NCBI RefSeq assembly: GCF_001650405.1
Contig: NZ_LWCU01000004.1
Coordinates: 1-64,000 of the forward strand
Length of the DNA stretch: 64,000 nt
From: Microbacterium sp. H83
GTDB taxonomy: Bacteria; Actinomycetota; Actinomycetes; Actinomycetales; Microbacteriaceae
Direction: 5' to 3'
Under the pieces are notes generated by a model. The model made no database searches, was not told the origin of the DNA, and saw only the letters and a program-made list of their open reading frames with translations. Position numbers and translations under genes: made by a program. Shown one piece after another: positions 54,079 through 62,828 of the stretch. Numbering within the stretch: position 1 is the first letter of the stretch; every line of letters starts with the position of its first letter.

Positions 54079-54987
54079 ATGAGTATGGAAAGCGGGATCC
54101 GGAAGGCGGCCGAGGGGTTCGCCGGTTCCTTCCGCGACGCGATCAACGAGCGCGGCCTCACTCTCGCCCGCCTGCATGAGCAGCTCAAGGTCCGCGGCAA
54201 TCGGGTGTCGATGGCGACCCTCAGCTACTGGCGGTCGGGCGCACGGCGCCCCGAGGGAGCGCAGTCGATGGCGGCGCTCGGCGACATCGAGGAGCTGCTC
54301 AACCTCGAGCCGGGCGCGCTCACCGCCCTGCTCGGCACGACCAACCGCACAGGGCCGCTCGGGCCCAACCAGTTCCCCCTCGACGAGCGGGAGCTCGAGG
54401 AGGCGGTGAAGGACGCGTTCGCGGCCCTCGGCGCCGAGTACCCCGACACCTCGCGCGAGCTCACCACCCACTCGGTCACCGACGTGGGTGCCGACGGCAA
54501 CATCGCCTTCTCGATGACCCGCAGCATCCTGCAGTCCACCGTGGGGACCGTCTCGTCGCTCCCCCTCCTGGAGCTCAACCCCGGCATGAGCACCCCGCCT
54601 CCGGTCTTCACGGCCGTGTCCGGCGGACGGATCGCCGCCCACTACTCGCATCCGAACGGGGAGGTGCACGGCGTGCTGTTCGAACTCGACGTGCCGCTCA
54701 CGGCCCCCGAGACCTCGATCGTGGAGTGGTCGGTCGAGTATCCGACCGGGTTCCCGCCGCAGCGGGAGACCGGCCATGCCCTCGCCCGGCAGTGCCGGGA
54801 GCTGCTCGTGTGGACGCGCTTCCACCCCGACGCCCTGCCGGACCGACTCGAGGAGCGCGTCGAGACGCCGAGGGGGCTGACGACGACCGAGCTGTTCCTC
54901 GAGGGGCGGACGTCGGTGCACCAGGTGCGACGGGCGTTCGGCCCCGGCGCTCTCGGTCTCAGCTGGAGCTTCGACGACGGACGCTGA
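54079..54987 (+). CDS. HTH-domain protein of unknown role
   Basis: A 302-residue protein. GLTLARLHEQLKVRGNRVSM and ATLSYWRSGARRPEGAQS resemble an XRE-type helix-turn-helix, followed by a helical segment and a long beta-rich domain (GGRIAAHYSHPNGEVHGVLFEL in part) that may bind a ligand. The family is not recognised, but the architecture suggests a transcription regulator. ATG is chosen because GGAGGGG lies seven bases upstream; a GTG one codon earlier is possible. Confidence 0.7.
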   Translation: MSMESGIRKAAEGFAGSFRDAINERGLTLARLHEQLKVRGNRVSMATLSYWRSGARRPEGAQSMAALGDIEELLNLEPGALTALLGTTNRTGPLGPNQFPLDERELEEAVKDAFAALGAEYPDTSRELTTHSVTDVGADGNIAFSMTRSILQSTVGTVSSLPLLELNPGMSTPPPVFTAVSGGRIAAHYSHPNGEVHGVLFELDVPLTAPETSIVEWSVEYPTGFPPQRETGHALARQCRELLVWTRFHPDALPDRLEERVETPRGLTTTELFLEGRTSVHQVRRAFGPGALGLSWSFDDGR

Positions 54988-55014
54988 CCCGGCGCCGCCC
55001 GCGACGGCCTCCGG

Positions 55015-55851
55015 TCAGCCGGGCTGCTCGCCGCGCGCGACGGGTCGGCCCGGCGTGTTCGACCACTGACTCCATGAGCCGGGGAAGACCTTCGCCGTGA
55101 TGCCCGCCTCGTCGAGCACCAGCGCCGTATGGGCCGCCGTGATCCCGGAACCGCAGTACGCGGCCACCGGTGTCCCCGCCGTCACGCCGACGGCGGCGAA
55201 GCCCGCCTGCAGGGTGTGCATGTCGAGGATCCTGCCCTCGGGGTCCAGGTGCGCGGCCATCGGCAGGTTCACGGCGCCGGGGATGTGCCCGGCGATCGGA
55301 TCGAGCGGTTCGTGATCGCCGCGGTACCTCTCGGGTGCACGCACGTCGAGCAGCACCCCCGCGTCGGGGAACGCCGCCGCCTCGTCGATCGTGATCGCGT
55401 CCGCGCCGATCTCCTCGAGCACGACGTCGCCCTCGTCCGGGCGCACGTCGTCGGTCGCCACCGGCAGGCCCGCGGCGGTCCAGGCGCGGATGCCGCCGTC
55501 GAGCACCCGGACGTCCACGCCGCCCTGCCGCAGCAGCCACCACGCCCGCGATGCGCCGAGGCCCTTCGCGTCGTCGTACGCGACCACGACGTCTCCGTCG
55601 TGCACGCCCCAGCGGCGCGCCGCCTCCTGCAGCGTCTGCGTGGACGGGAGCGGATGCCGACCGTCGGACGGCCGGCCGTGCGTCGCGAGCTCCGTGTCGA
55701 GCGGCACGTACACCGCCCCGGGGATGTGACCCTCGAGGTAGTCGGAGCGGCCGTCCGGCCGGTCGAGTCGCCAGCGCACGTCGATCACCCGGACCGGCGT
55801 CGGCGACGCCAGGAGGTCGTTCAGTTCGGACGCGCTGACGAAGTTGCTCAT
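55015..55851 (-). CDS. sseA: Sulfurtransferase with two rhodanese domains
   Basis: A 278-residue thiosulfate/3-mercaptopyruvate sulfurtransferase. The first rhodanese domain is inactive in form (VVAYDDAKGLGASRAWW); the second has the active cysteine in AAYCGSGITAAH. YCGSGI is more like the thiosulfate than the mercaptopyruvate class, but the assignment is tentative. TAGCCT (55858-55863) six bases before ATG suggests leaderless expression. Convergent with the HTH gene. Confidence 0.9.
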   Translation of the reverse strand: MSNFVSASELNDLLASPTPVRVIDVRWRLDRPDGRSDYLEGHIPGAVYVPLDTELATHGRPSDGRHPLPSTQTLQEAARRWGVHDGDVVVAYDDAKGLGASRAWWLLRQGGVDVRVLDGGIRAWTAAGLPVATDDVRPDEGDVVLEEIGADAITIDEAAAFPDAGVLLDVRAPERYRGDHEPLDPIAGHIPGAVNLPMAAHLDPEGRILDMHTLQAGFAAVGVTAGTPVAAYCGSGITAAHTALVLDEAGITAKVFPGSWSQWSNTPGRPVARGEQPG

Positions 55852-55934
55852 CCTGCGAGGCTACCCAGCCTCGCCGACGACGTCGCCGCACGCGTCGCGT
55901 TAGGCTCGACGAGGCCGCGTCGAGGGAGGACCGC

Positions 55935-56861
55935 ATGCCCGCTCGTCTGCGCTGGATGCGCCTGCGCCCGCAGGAGGCCGCCCTGCTGGTCATCACCGCG
56001 ATCTGGGGAAGCACGTTCCTCCTCGTGCACTGGGCGATGGAGCACGCGGGGCCGTGGTTCTTCGTCGGCATCCGGTTCCTCGTCGCGGGAGCGATCAGCG
56101 TCGTCCTGTTCCGGCGCGCGCTGCGCGGCATCCGCTGGCGGGACGTGGGCGCTGGCGTCGCGATCGGCGTGATGATCTACCTGGGCTACGGCCTGCAGAC
56201 GGTGGGACTGCAGACGATCGACTCCAGCACGTCCGCCTTCATCACCGCCATGTACGTGCCGCTGGTGCCCCTCGCGCAGTGGGCCGTGTTCCGCAGACGA
56301 CCGCCGGCGATGGCGTTCGTCGGGGCGGCGCTCGCCTTCGTCGGCCTCGTTCTCATCGCCGGCCCCGACGCGCTCTCGCTGACCCTCGGGACCGGCGAGA
56401 TCATGACCATGATCAGCACGCTGCCGATCGCGGCGGAGATCATCCTGATCAGCCTGTTCGCGGGAAGGATCGACCTGGGGCGCATCACCGTGGTCCAGCT
56501 GCTGACCGCCGGCGTCCTGGGTCTTCTCACCATGCCGGTGGCGGGCGAGCGGATCCCGGAGTTCTCGTGGATCTGGGTCGGCTGCGCGGTCGGTCTCGGC
56601 GCGGCGAGCTGCATCATCCAGCTCACGATGAACTGGGCGCAGAGATCTGTCTCCCCGACTCGCGCGACGATCATCTACGCCGCCGAGCCCGTGTGGGCCG
56701 CCGTCATCGGACGGATCGCCGGCGAGCGGCTGCCGGCGACCGCGCTGATCGGCGGCGCGCTCGTGGTCGTCGGCATCCTGGCGAGCGAGCTGAAGCTCAT
56801 CCGCCGGCGCCGCCCGCCGGAGCGACCCGTGTCCCCGGCGGGATCCGCGCTCAGACCGTGA
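55935..56861 (+). CDS. EamA/DMT-family membrane transporter
   Basis: A 308-residue transporter with ten helices in two EamA repeats: ITAIWGSTFLLVHWAMEHAG near the start and IIYAAEPVWAAVIGRIAGERL in the second repeat. Substrate unknown. ATG has GAGGGAGGA upstream. The last 11 bases overlap the end of the convergent alcohol dehydrogenase gene. It is not closely similar to the EamA gene at the left of the window. Confidence 0.88.
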   Translation: MPARLRWMRLRPQEAALLVITAIWGSTFLLVHWAMEHAGPWFFVGIRFLVAGAISVVLFRRALRGIRWRDVGAGVAIGVMIYLGYGLQTVGLQTIDSSTSAFITAMYVPLVPLAQWAVFRRRPPAMAFVGAALAFVGLVLIAGPDALSLTLGTGEIMTMISTLPIAAEIILISLFAGRIDLGRITVVQLLTAGVLGLLTMPVAGERIPEFSWIWVGCAVGLGAASCIIQLTMNWAQRSVSPTRATIIYAAEPVWAAVIGRIAGERLPATALIGGALVVVGILASELKLIRRRRPPERPVSPAGSALRP

Positions 56862-57870
56862 GCAGCACCTTCGTCGCCCGACGCTCATCCATCGCGCGAT
56901 AGCCCTCGGCGGCCTCCTCGAGGGGGAGCGTGAGATCGAACACCCGGCCGGGGTCGATGCGGCGGTCCCAGATGCGCTGGATGAGGTCGGGCAGGAAGCG
57001 CCGCACGGGAGCCGGTCCGCCATGCAGGTGCACGCCCGAGAAGAAGAGCTCCTCCCCGGGCAGGGCGACGTCGTGCGAGACCCCGACGTACCCCACGTGC
57101 CCGCCGGGACGGGTCGCGCGGATCGCCTGCATCATCGACTCCTGCGTGCCGACCGCCTCGATCACCGAGTGCGCGCCGAGCCCGTTCGTCAGCTCCTTGA
57201 TGCGAGCCACGCCCTCGTCTCCGCGTTCCTCGACGATGTCGGTCGCTCCGAACTCGCGGGCCAGGGCCTGGCGATCGGCATGCCGGCTCATGGCGATGAT
57301 CCGCTCGGCGCCGAGCTCGCGCGCGGCCAGGATTCCGAGCAGCCCCACCGCGCCGTCTCCGACGACCGCGACCGTCTTGCCCGGGCCCGCCTCCGCGGCG
57401 ACCGCGGCGAACCAGCCGGTGCCCAGCACGTCGGATGCCGCGAGCAGCGACGGGATGAGATCGGCGTCCGGCTGCCCGGGCGTCGCGACGAGCGTGCCGT
57501 CGGCGTGCGGCACGAGCGTGTACTCGGCCTGGGTGCCGAAGCGCCCCATCGGGACCACGTGGACGCAGCGGGACTGGTATCCGGCCCGGCAGATCTCGCA
57601 GGTGTTGTCCGAGGCCATGAACGAGCCGACGACGAAGTCCCCGACCTTCACGGTCGTCACGTCGGCGCCGATCTCCTCGACCACGCCGACGTACTCGTGC
57701 CCCATCGGGTCGTGGTCGACGTCGTTCGCCCCTCGGTACGGCCACAGATCGGACCCGCAGATGCACGTCGCGGCGAGCCGGATCACCGCATCGGTCGGGC
57801 GGGTGACGGTCGGCTTCTCGCGCTCTTCGACGCGGACGTCGCCCGGCGCGTACATGACTACTCCACGCAT
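56851..57870 (-). CDS. Zinc-dependent alcohol dehydrogenase family protein
   Basis: A 339-residue MDR-family oxidoreductase. Catalytic-zinc ligands are in CICGSDLWPYRG and MGHEYVGVVEE; VAVVGDGAVGLLGILAA is the Rossmann motif. The structural-zinc loop reads DNTCEICRAGYQSRC, so one of four cysteines is lost (D or N in its place). The substrate is unknown. GAAGGAG precedes ATG. Divergent from ribA. Confidence 0.87.
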   Translation of the reverse strand: MRGVVMYAPGDVRVEEREKPTVTRPTDAVIRLAATCICGSDLWPYRGANDVDHDPMGHEYVGVVEEIGADVTTVKVGDFVVGSFMASDNTCEICRAGYQSRCVHVVPMGRFGTQAEYTLVPHADGTLVATPGQPDADLIPSLLAASDVLGTGWFAAVAAEAGPGKTVAVVGDGAVGLLGILAARELGAERIIAMSRHADRQALAREFGATDIVEERGDEGVARIKELTNGLGAHSVIEAVGTQESMMQAIRATRPGGHVGYVGVSHDVALPGEELFFSGVHLHGGPAPVRRFLPDLIQRIWDRRIDPGRVFDLTLPLEEAAEGYRAMDERRATKVLLTV

Positions 57871-57988
57871 GAGTGGTGCTCCTTCGTTCTGGTCCTTCCA
57901 GTAGACGCCTCCTCCGGTTCCGCGCGGGAGGCCCTGGCGAAACTCCCCTGGGAGGGAATAGAAGCGTCGCGCCCGCGTTGGACCCCAC

Positions 57989-58648
57989 ATGATTGAAACT
58001 TCAACCGTCGTCCCGGTCGCCAGCGAACGGACCCGGGTGCGCGTGCCGATGCGCTTCTCCGACGGCTACTCGACGACCGCCGACGTCGTGACCTTCGACG
58101 GGCTGGTCGACGGTCGGGAGCACCTCCTGCTCGGACTCGGCGACTGGCGCGCGGCGCTCGATCGCGCCCGCGACGGCGGCGAGGCGCCTCTCGTGCGTCC
58201 GCACAGCGAGTGCCTCACGGGCGACGTGTTCGGCTCCGAGCGGTGCGACTGCGGTCCCCAGCTGCGCGAGGCCGTGGAGCGCATCGCGGACGAGGGCGGC
58301 TTCCTGCTCTACCTGCGTCAGGAGGGACGCGGCATCGGACTGTACGCGAAGCTCGACGCCTATGCGCTGCAGGACGCCGGCCTCGACACCTACGAGGCGA
58401 ACGTCGCGCTCGGCCGCGGCGAGGACGAGCGCGACTACACCGTGGCCGCGCAGATGCTGCACGCGGTCGGCGCCGACGGCATCCGCCTGCTGAGCAACAA
58501 CCCCGACAAGGGCGAGCATCTGGCGGCGCTCGGCATCCGCGTCACCGAGCAGGTCCGCACGGCCGTGCACCTCTCCGACGCGAACCACCGCTACCTCGAG
58601 GCGAAGCGCGACCACACGTCGCACACCATCGACCTCTCGGCGGCGTGA
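57989..58648 (+). CDS. ribA: GTP cyclohydrolase II (single domain)
   Basis: A 219-residue enzyme for the first step of riboflavin synthesis from GTP. HSECLTGDVFGSERCDCGPQ holds the zinc cysteines, and LRQEGRGIGLYAKLDAYALQ is the conserved catalytic and GTP-binding region. It stands alone without the DHBP synthase domain found in RibBA. No FMN riboswitch was recognised upstream. Its stop overlaps the GTG start of the MarR gene by four bases. Confidence 0.92.
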   Translation: MIETSTVVPVASERTRVRVPMRFSDGYSTTADVVTFDGLVDGREHLLLGLGDWRAALDRARDGGEAPLVRPHSECLTGDVFGSERCDCGPQLREAVERIADEGGFLLYLRQEGRGIGLYAKLDAYALQDAGLDTYEANVALGRGEDERDYTVAAQMLHAVGADGIRLLSNNPDKGEHLAALGIRVTEQVRTAVHLSDANHRYLEAKRDHTSHTIDLSAA

Positions 58649-59118
58649 CGGACGCGGTGATGAGCGACCGGCAGCTGACAGACGCCGAGATGGCGACCTG
58701 GCTGCCGACGATCCGCTTCGTGCAGCTGCTCCCCCAGGTGCTCGACCGCACCCTGAAGGCCGAGACCGGTCTGAAGCACGCGCACTACGCGATCCTGGTG
58801 ACACTCGCCGGCCAGTCCGGCCGCGCCGTGCCGATGACCGAGCTCGCGCAGATCGCCGGCCTCAGCCGATCGCGGCTCAGCCACGCGATCGACTCGCTCG
58901 AGGAACGCGGGTGGGTGACGCGCACGTCGTGCAGCACCGACAAGCGCACGCTGACGGCGGCGCTGACGGATGCCGGGCGCGACCTGCTGCGCGGTGCGGC
59001 GCCCGTGCACGTGGCGCAGATCCGCGAGCTGATCCTCGCTCCGCTCTCCGCGGAGGAGCGGGAGCAGCTCGGCGCGATCATGACCAGGCTGCTGCCCGGC
59101 GTCACCGCGGCCCTCTGA
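58645..59118 (+). CDS. MarR-family transcriptional regulator
   Basis: A 157-residue regulator with the MarR winged helix: MTELAQIAGLSRSRLSHAID and SLEERGWVTRTSCSTDKRTL (the wing with the conserved D-x-R). GTG overlapping the ribA stop is selected for coupling; an ATG five codons later is also possible, and neither has a strong ribosome site. The ligand and targets are unknown. Confidence 0.86.
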   Translation: MTDAVMSDRQLTDAEMATWLPTIRFVQLLPQVLDRTLKAETGLKHAHYAILVTLAGQSGRAVPMTELAQIAGLSRSRLSHAIDSLEERGWVTRTSCSTDKRTLTAALTDAGRDLLRGAAPVHVAQIRELILAPLSAEEREQLGAIMTRLLPGVTAAL

Positions 59119-59133
59119 CCGGCGTCGCGCGCC

Positions 59134-59152
59134 GTTCTGCTCTGAGCAGAAC
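59134..59152. promoter_or_regulatory. Palindrome upstream of the clgR-like gene
   Basis: GTTCTGCTCTGAGCAGAAC is symmetric with 8-bp arms and a 3-base centre. It lies 15 bases past the MarR stop and 38 bases before the next start. It is similar in shape to ClgR boxes (GC-centred inverted repeats) and could serve autoregulation, or be a terminator of the MarR gene. Inference. Confidence 0.5.
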
Positions 59153-59190
59153 CGCTCGGAGCGTCGGGCACCCGCGGCATATCGTGAGGC

Positions 59191-59574
59191 ATGGCCGACC
59201 TCGTCCCGTTCCCCCGCGCACCCCGCCGCACCTCCGACCCCGAGCCGCTCTGGCGCCACCTCCTCGGCGACCAGCTGCGCCGTCGACGACACGACCGCGA
59301 TGAGACGCTGACCGAGACCGCCGAGAGGGCGGGCGTCTCGCCCCAGTATCTGTCGGAGGTCGAGCGCGGACTCAAGGAGCCGTCGAGCGAGATGATCGCC
59401 GCGATCGCCGGAGCGCTGGAGTCGTCGCTGATCGAGCTGACCAGCGCGGTCGCCGACGATCTGCGCGGAACGGCCGCTCCGGCATCCGCTCGGGCATCCG
59501 CCGCCCTGTCGTCCGTCGCGGCGCCGGCCGTCGCTGTGCCGTCGGGATCCGCGTCCTTCGCCCTCGCCGCCTGA
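59191..59574 (+). CDS. clgR: ClgR-like XRE-family regulator with SsrA-like tail
   Basis: A 127-residue regulator. LLGDQLRRRRHDRDETLTET and VSPQYLSEVERGLKEPSSEM match the ClgR family, whose YLSE-x-ERG-x-KEPSSE motif is characteristic. ClgR activates clp and other protease genes in Streptomyces, Corynebacterium and Mycobacterium and is itself degraded by ClpP. The protein ends FALAA, like the ALAA end of an SsrA tag, so it is a likely Clp substrate. TATCGT five bases before ATG suggests leaderless expression. Convergent with two clpP-like genes. Confidence 0.85.
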   Translation: MADLVPFPRAPRRTSDPEPLWRHLLGDQLRRRRHDRDETLTETAERAGVSPQYLSEVERGLKEPSSEMIAAIAGALESSLIELTSAVADDLRGTAAPASARASAALSSVAAPAVAVPSGSASFALAA

Positions 59575-59601
59575 CCGCATCCGCGACGGGGAGCCGGCGG
59601 G

Positions 59602-60195
59602 CTACCCCGCCCTCTCCCCGAGCACCGTGTCGATCAGGCCGTAGTCGAGCGCGGCGGATGCCGTGAAGACGCGATCCCGGTCGGTGTCGGCTCGCAGCGC
59701 GGCGACCGGGCGACCGGTGTGCCGGGCGAGGATCGCCTCGAGGTCCGCGCGCACCCGCACGACCTCATCGGCCGCGAGGATGAGATCGGGGATCGCCCCG
59801 CGCGACTGCCCCGCCGGCTGGTGGAGCACGATGCGCGCGTGCGCCAGAGCCGACCGCTGCCCGGGTGCTCCCGCCGCGACGAGCAGCGCCGCCGGACCGA
59901 TCGCCTGACCGACGCAGGTGGTGGCGATCGCGGGCCGCACGTGCTGCATGGTGTCGTAGATCGCGAGGGCCGCACCCGGGTCGCCGCCCTCGCTGTTGAC
60001 GTACAGCTGCACGGGCGACTCCGGACTGTCGGCGTCGAGGTGCAGCAGCTGCGCGATGAGCGCGTTCGCGACACCCGCGTCGATGCCTGTGCCGAGGTAG
60101 ATCACCCGCTCGGCGAGCAGGTGCGAATAGACGTCCATGATCCGTTCGCCGCGCGGATGCTGCGCGATGACGTTCGGGATCGTGTAGCCGCTCAT
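59602..60195 (-). CDS. ClpP-like protein without catalytic serine
   Basis: A 197-residue ClpP paralogue. The fold is intact, with QLYVNSEGGDPGAALAIYDT and the histidine loop RIVLHQPAGQ (His125) and Asp170 in RADTDRDRV. The nucleophile loop reads CVGQAIGPAALL where CVGQAASMGAFLL is expected, so Ser is replaced by Gly100. By analogy with ClpR of plants and cyanobacteria it should be an inactive subunit in a mixed ring. ATG overlaps the stop of the upstream clpP by four bases. Confidence 0.87.
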   Translation of the reverse strand: MSGYTIPNVIAQHPRGERIMDVYSHLLAERVIYLGTGIDAGVANALIAQLLHLDADSPESPVQLYVNSEGGDPGAALAIYDTMQHVRPAIATTCVGQAIGPAALLVAAGAPGQRSALAHARIVLHQPAGQSRGAIPDLILAADEVVRVRADLEAILARHTGRPVAALRADTDRDRVFTASAALDYGLIDTVLGERAG

Positions 60196-60806
60196 GCGTC
60201 CGCCCCCAGCCCGACCCGCGCCCGTCGTCGCGGCATGATCTGCGAGACCGCGTCGACGATGCCGTCGATGAAGCCGTACTCCCGCGCCTGATCCGCGGTG
60301 TACCAGCGGTCGTGCAGGGAGTCCTCGAAGATGCGCTCGATGGGCTGGCCCGTGTCGTCGGCGATGAGCCCGAGCACCGTGTCCCTCATGTGGCGGAGGT
60401 CGTCGGCCTGCGTCTCGATCTCGACCGCCGAGCCGGCGATCCCCGCCGAGCCCTGGTGCATGAGGATGCGCGCGTGCGGCAGCGCGCGCCGTTTTCCGGG
60501 TGCGCCGCCCGAGAGCAGGAACTGGCCCGCGCTGCACGCGAGTCCGAGCGCGAGGGTCGACACGTCGTTCGGGACCATCTTCATGAGGTCGCGGATCGCG
60601 AGCATCGCGGGGACGGACCCTCCGGGCGAGTGGATCCAGAGGGCGATGTCGGTGGTCGGGTCCTCGGCCGACAGCGTGAGCAGCTGCGTCATGAGCAGGG
60701 TGCCGTTGTCGTCGTCGAGGGCGCCGTCGAGCACGAGCACGCGCTCGTGGAACAGCGCGCGTCGGGCCTCGGGCCCGAACTGCGGGAGGGGGGTGTCTTC
60801 GCTCAT
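60192..60806 (-). CDS. clpP: ATP-dependent Clp protease proteolytic subunit
   Basis: A 204-residue ClpP. The triad is complete: Ser92 in LACSAGQFLLSGG, His117 in RILMHQGS and Asp162 in FEDSLHDR. The nucleophile loop has C-S-A-G in place of the standard A-S-M-G, and HQG replaces HQP, so it is a divergent paralogue rather than the housekeeping ClpP1 or ClpP2. With the co-translated serine-less subunit it may form one mixed tetradecamer. No ClpX/ClpC gene in the window. Confidence 0.9.
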   Translation of the reverse strand: MSEDTPLPQFGPEARRALFHERVLVLDGALDDDNGTLLMTQLLTLSAEDPTTDIALWIHSPGGSVPAMLAIRDLMKMVPNDVSTLALGLACSAGQFLLSGGAPGKRRALPHARILMHQGSAGIAGSAVEIETQADDLRHMRDTVLGLIADDTGQPIERIFEDSLHDRWYTADQAREYGFIDGIVDAVSQIMPRRRARVGLGADA

Positions 60807-60827
60807 GGCACCAGCATCCGCCGCCGG

Positions 60828-61022
60828 ATGCCGGCCGGCACCGAGATCCGCCTCGGGCGGATCCGCCCTCGGCAGCGGCGCATCCTCACGATCGAGAAGA
60901 TCGTGTTCGTCAGCCTGGACGACGACGGCGTGCCGACTCCGCACGGATACAGCGAGATCACGTACAACCGCGATCGGATGCCGACGGAGCGCATCGCCAC
61001 GGGGACGATCCGCCTGCCGTAG
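60828..61022 (+). pseudogene. Possible C-terminal remnant of a hotdog thioesterase
   Basis: A 64-codon frame. Its IEKIVFVSLDDDGVPTPHGY resembles the last strands of hotdog-fold acyl-CoA thioesterases (VFVAVDEDGRPTPH type), and the start of such a protein is missing. It lies just upstream of an acyl-CoA synthetase, a sensible neighbour. No ribosome site precedes the ATG, so expression is doubtful. The rest of the 286-bp spacer holds nothing recognisable. Confidence 0.4.
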
Positions 61023-61092
61023 GGAGGATGCGGCGCCGGCGCGCCCGCCGATGCGAGGATGGACACGCGTCCGCCGAGCAAGGGAGCCCCGA

Positions 61093-62802
61093 ATGAGCCG
61101 CAGCGCCACCGCAGCCACCGCCGCGATCCGCGAGATGCGCGACTTCCTCTTCACCCACGCCACCGACTACGACGCCGCCCGCGACGGCTTCACCTGGCCT
61201 GCGCCCGCCGAGTTCAACTTCGCCCTCGAGTGGTTCGACGTCGTGGCCGGCGAGAACCCCGACCGCCCTGCGGTGCAGATCGTGTCGGCCGACCTGAGCG
61301 TGCGCACCTGGACGTACGGGGAGCTCTCCGCGCGCTCCGACCAGGTCGCGGCATGGCTCACCTCGCTCGGCATCCGCCGCGGCGACCACCTGATCGTGAT
61401 GCTCGGCAACACCATCGAGCTGTGGGAGGTGATGCTCGCGATCACGAAGATCGGCGCCGTGTCCATCCCGACGTCGACCCTGCTGTCCGCGTCCGACCTC
61501 GGCTACCGCGTCGAGCACGGCAGGGCGCGCGCGATCGTCACGCGGGGAGGCCTCGCCGAGCGCATCGCCGACATCGACCCGTCCGTCCTGCGCATCGGGA
61601 TCGGTGACGGCGTCCCCGCGGACTGGACCCGCTTCGACGAGTCGACGCGCGCGCCGTCGACGTTCACGCCCGAGGCGCCCACCCCCGCCGACGACACGGC
61701 GCTGCTCTACTTCACGAGCGGCACCACCAGCCGTCCGAAGCTCGTGCAGCACACGCACGTCTCGTATCCCGTGGGGCATCTGTCGACCATGTGGTGGCTG
61801 GGCGTGCGTCCCGACGACGTGCACCTCAACATCTCGTCGCCGGGCTGGGCCAAGCACGCGTGGTCGAGCTTCTACTCGCCGTTCCTGGCCGAGGCGACGG
61901 TGTTCGTCTACGACTACGACCGCTTCGACGCCGACACCCTGATGCAGGTGATGGACACGCACCACGTGTCGACCTTCTGCGCGCCGCCCACCGTCTGGCG
62001 GATGCTGATCCAGGCCGACCTCGCACGGCTGACCCATCCGCCGCGCGAGCTCGTCGGCGCCGGCGAGCCGCTCAATCCCGAGGTGATCGACCGGGTGCGG
62101 GACGCCTGGGGCGGGACGATCCGCGACGGCTTCGGGCAGACGGAGATGACGGCGTGCATCGGCAACTCGCCCGGGCAGCCCGTGAAGGTCGGGTCGATGG
62201 GTCGCCCGCTGCCGGGCTATCCGGTCGTGCTGCTCGACCCCGCGACGGGCGCGGTCACGGAGACCGAGGGCGAGATCGCCCTCGACCTGGCGTCGCGTCC
62301 GATCGGGCTGATGGCCGGCTACTACGGCGACCCGGAGAAGACCGCCGAGTCCCGTGAGGGCGGCTACCACCACACGGGTGACATCGCCGTGCGCGACGAC
62401 GACGGATACCTCACCTACATCGGCCGCGCGGACGACGTGTTCAAGGCGTCGGACTACAAGATCTCGCCGTTCGAGCTCGAGTCGGTGCTGCTCGAGCACG
62501 ATCTCGTGATCGAGGCCGCAGTGATCCCGAGCCCCGACCCGACCCGTCTGGCGGTGCCGAAGGCGTACGTCTGCCTGCGCGCGGATGCGGTCGACGCCGA
62601 GCAGGATGCGGCCCGGTCGATCTTCGCGTACGCCCACGACCGGCTGTCGTCGCACCTGTGGGTGCGGATCATCGAGTTCGTCCCCGAGCTGCCGAAGACG
62701 ATCTCGGGCAAGATCCGTCGGGTCGAGCTGCGCGCGCGAGAGGCCGAGCGGGTCGGAGCGGGAGACGAGGCCCGACAGCATCGCGACCGCGATTACCGCT
62801 GA
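61093..62802 (+). CDS. AMP-dependent acyl-CoA synthetase
   Basis: A 569-residue ANL-family ligase that activates a carboxylic acid as acyl-AMP and passes it to CoA. LLYFTSGTTSRPKLVQHTH is the AMP-binding P-loop, GFGQTEMTACIG is motif A5, YHHTGDIAVRDDDGYLTYIG is the hinge, and PKTISGKIRRVEL carries the catalytic lysine. It resembles medium-chain (ACSM-like) enzymes, but the acid is unknown. AAGGGAG precedes ATG. Confidence 0.9.
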   Translation: MSRSATAATAAIREMRDFLFTHATDYDAARDGFTWPAPAEFNFALEWFDVVAGENPDRPAVQIVSADLSVRTWTYGELSARSDQVAAWLTSLGIRRGDHLIVMLGNTIELWEVMLAITKIGAVSIPTSTLLSASDLGYRVEHGRARAIVTRGGLAERIADIDPSVLRIGIGDGVPADWTRFDESTRAPSTFTPEAPTPADDTALLYFTSGTTSRPKLVQHTHVSYPVGHLSTMWWLGVRPDDVHLNISSPGWAKHAWSSFYSPFLAEATVFVYDYDRFDADTLMQVMDTHHVSTFCAPPTVWRMLIQADLARLTHPPRELVGAGEPLNPEVIDRVRDAWGGTIRDGFGQTEMTACIGNSPGQPVKVGSMGRPLPGYPVVLLDPATGAVTETEGEIALDLASRPIGLMAGYYGDPEKTAESREGGYHHTGDIAVRDDDGYLTYIGRADDVFKASDYKISPFELESVLLEHDLVIEAAVIPSPDPTRLAVPKAYVCLRADAVDAEQDAARSIFAYAHDRLSSHLWVRIIEFVPELPKTISGKIRRVELRAREAERVGAGDEARQHRDRDYR

Positions 62803-62828
62803 GGCGGAGTCGCGCCCCCCCCCGGCCG

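Noticed and set aside
57871-57988. FMN riboswitch before ribA
   Set aside because: The 118-bp spacer is too short and none of the conserved RFN segments is visible.
62815-62823. C9 homopolymer as a phase-variation switch
   Set aside because: It lies after the stop of the acyl-CoA synthetase and before the end of the convergent gene, so slippage would not change a protein.
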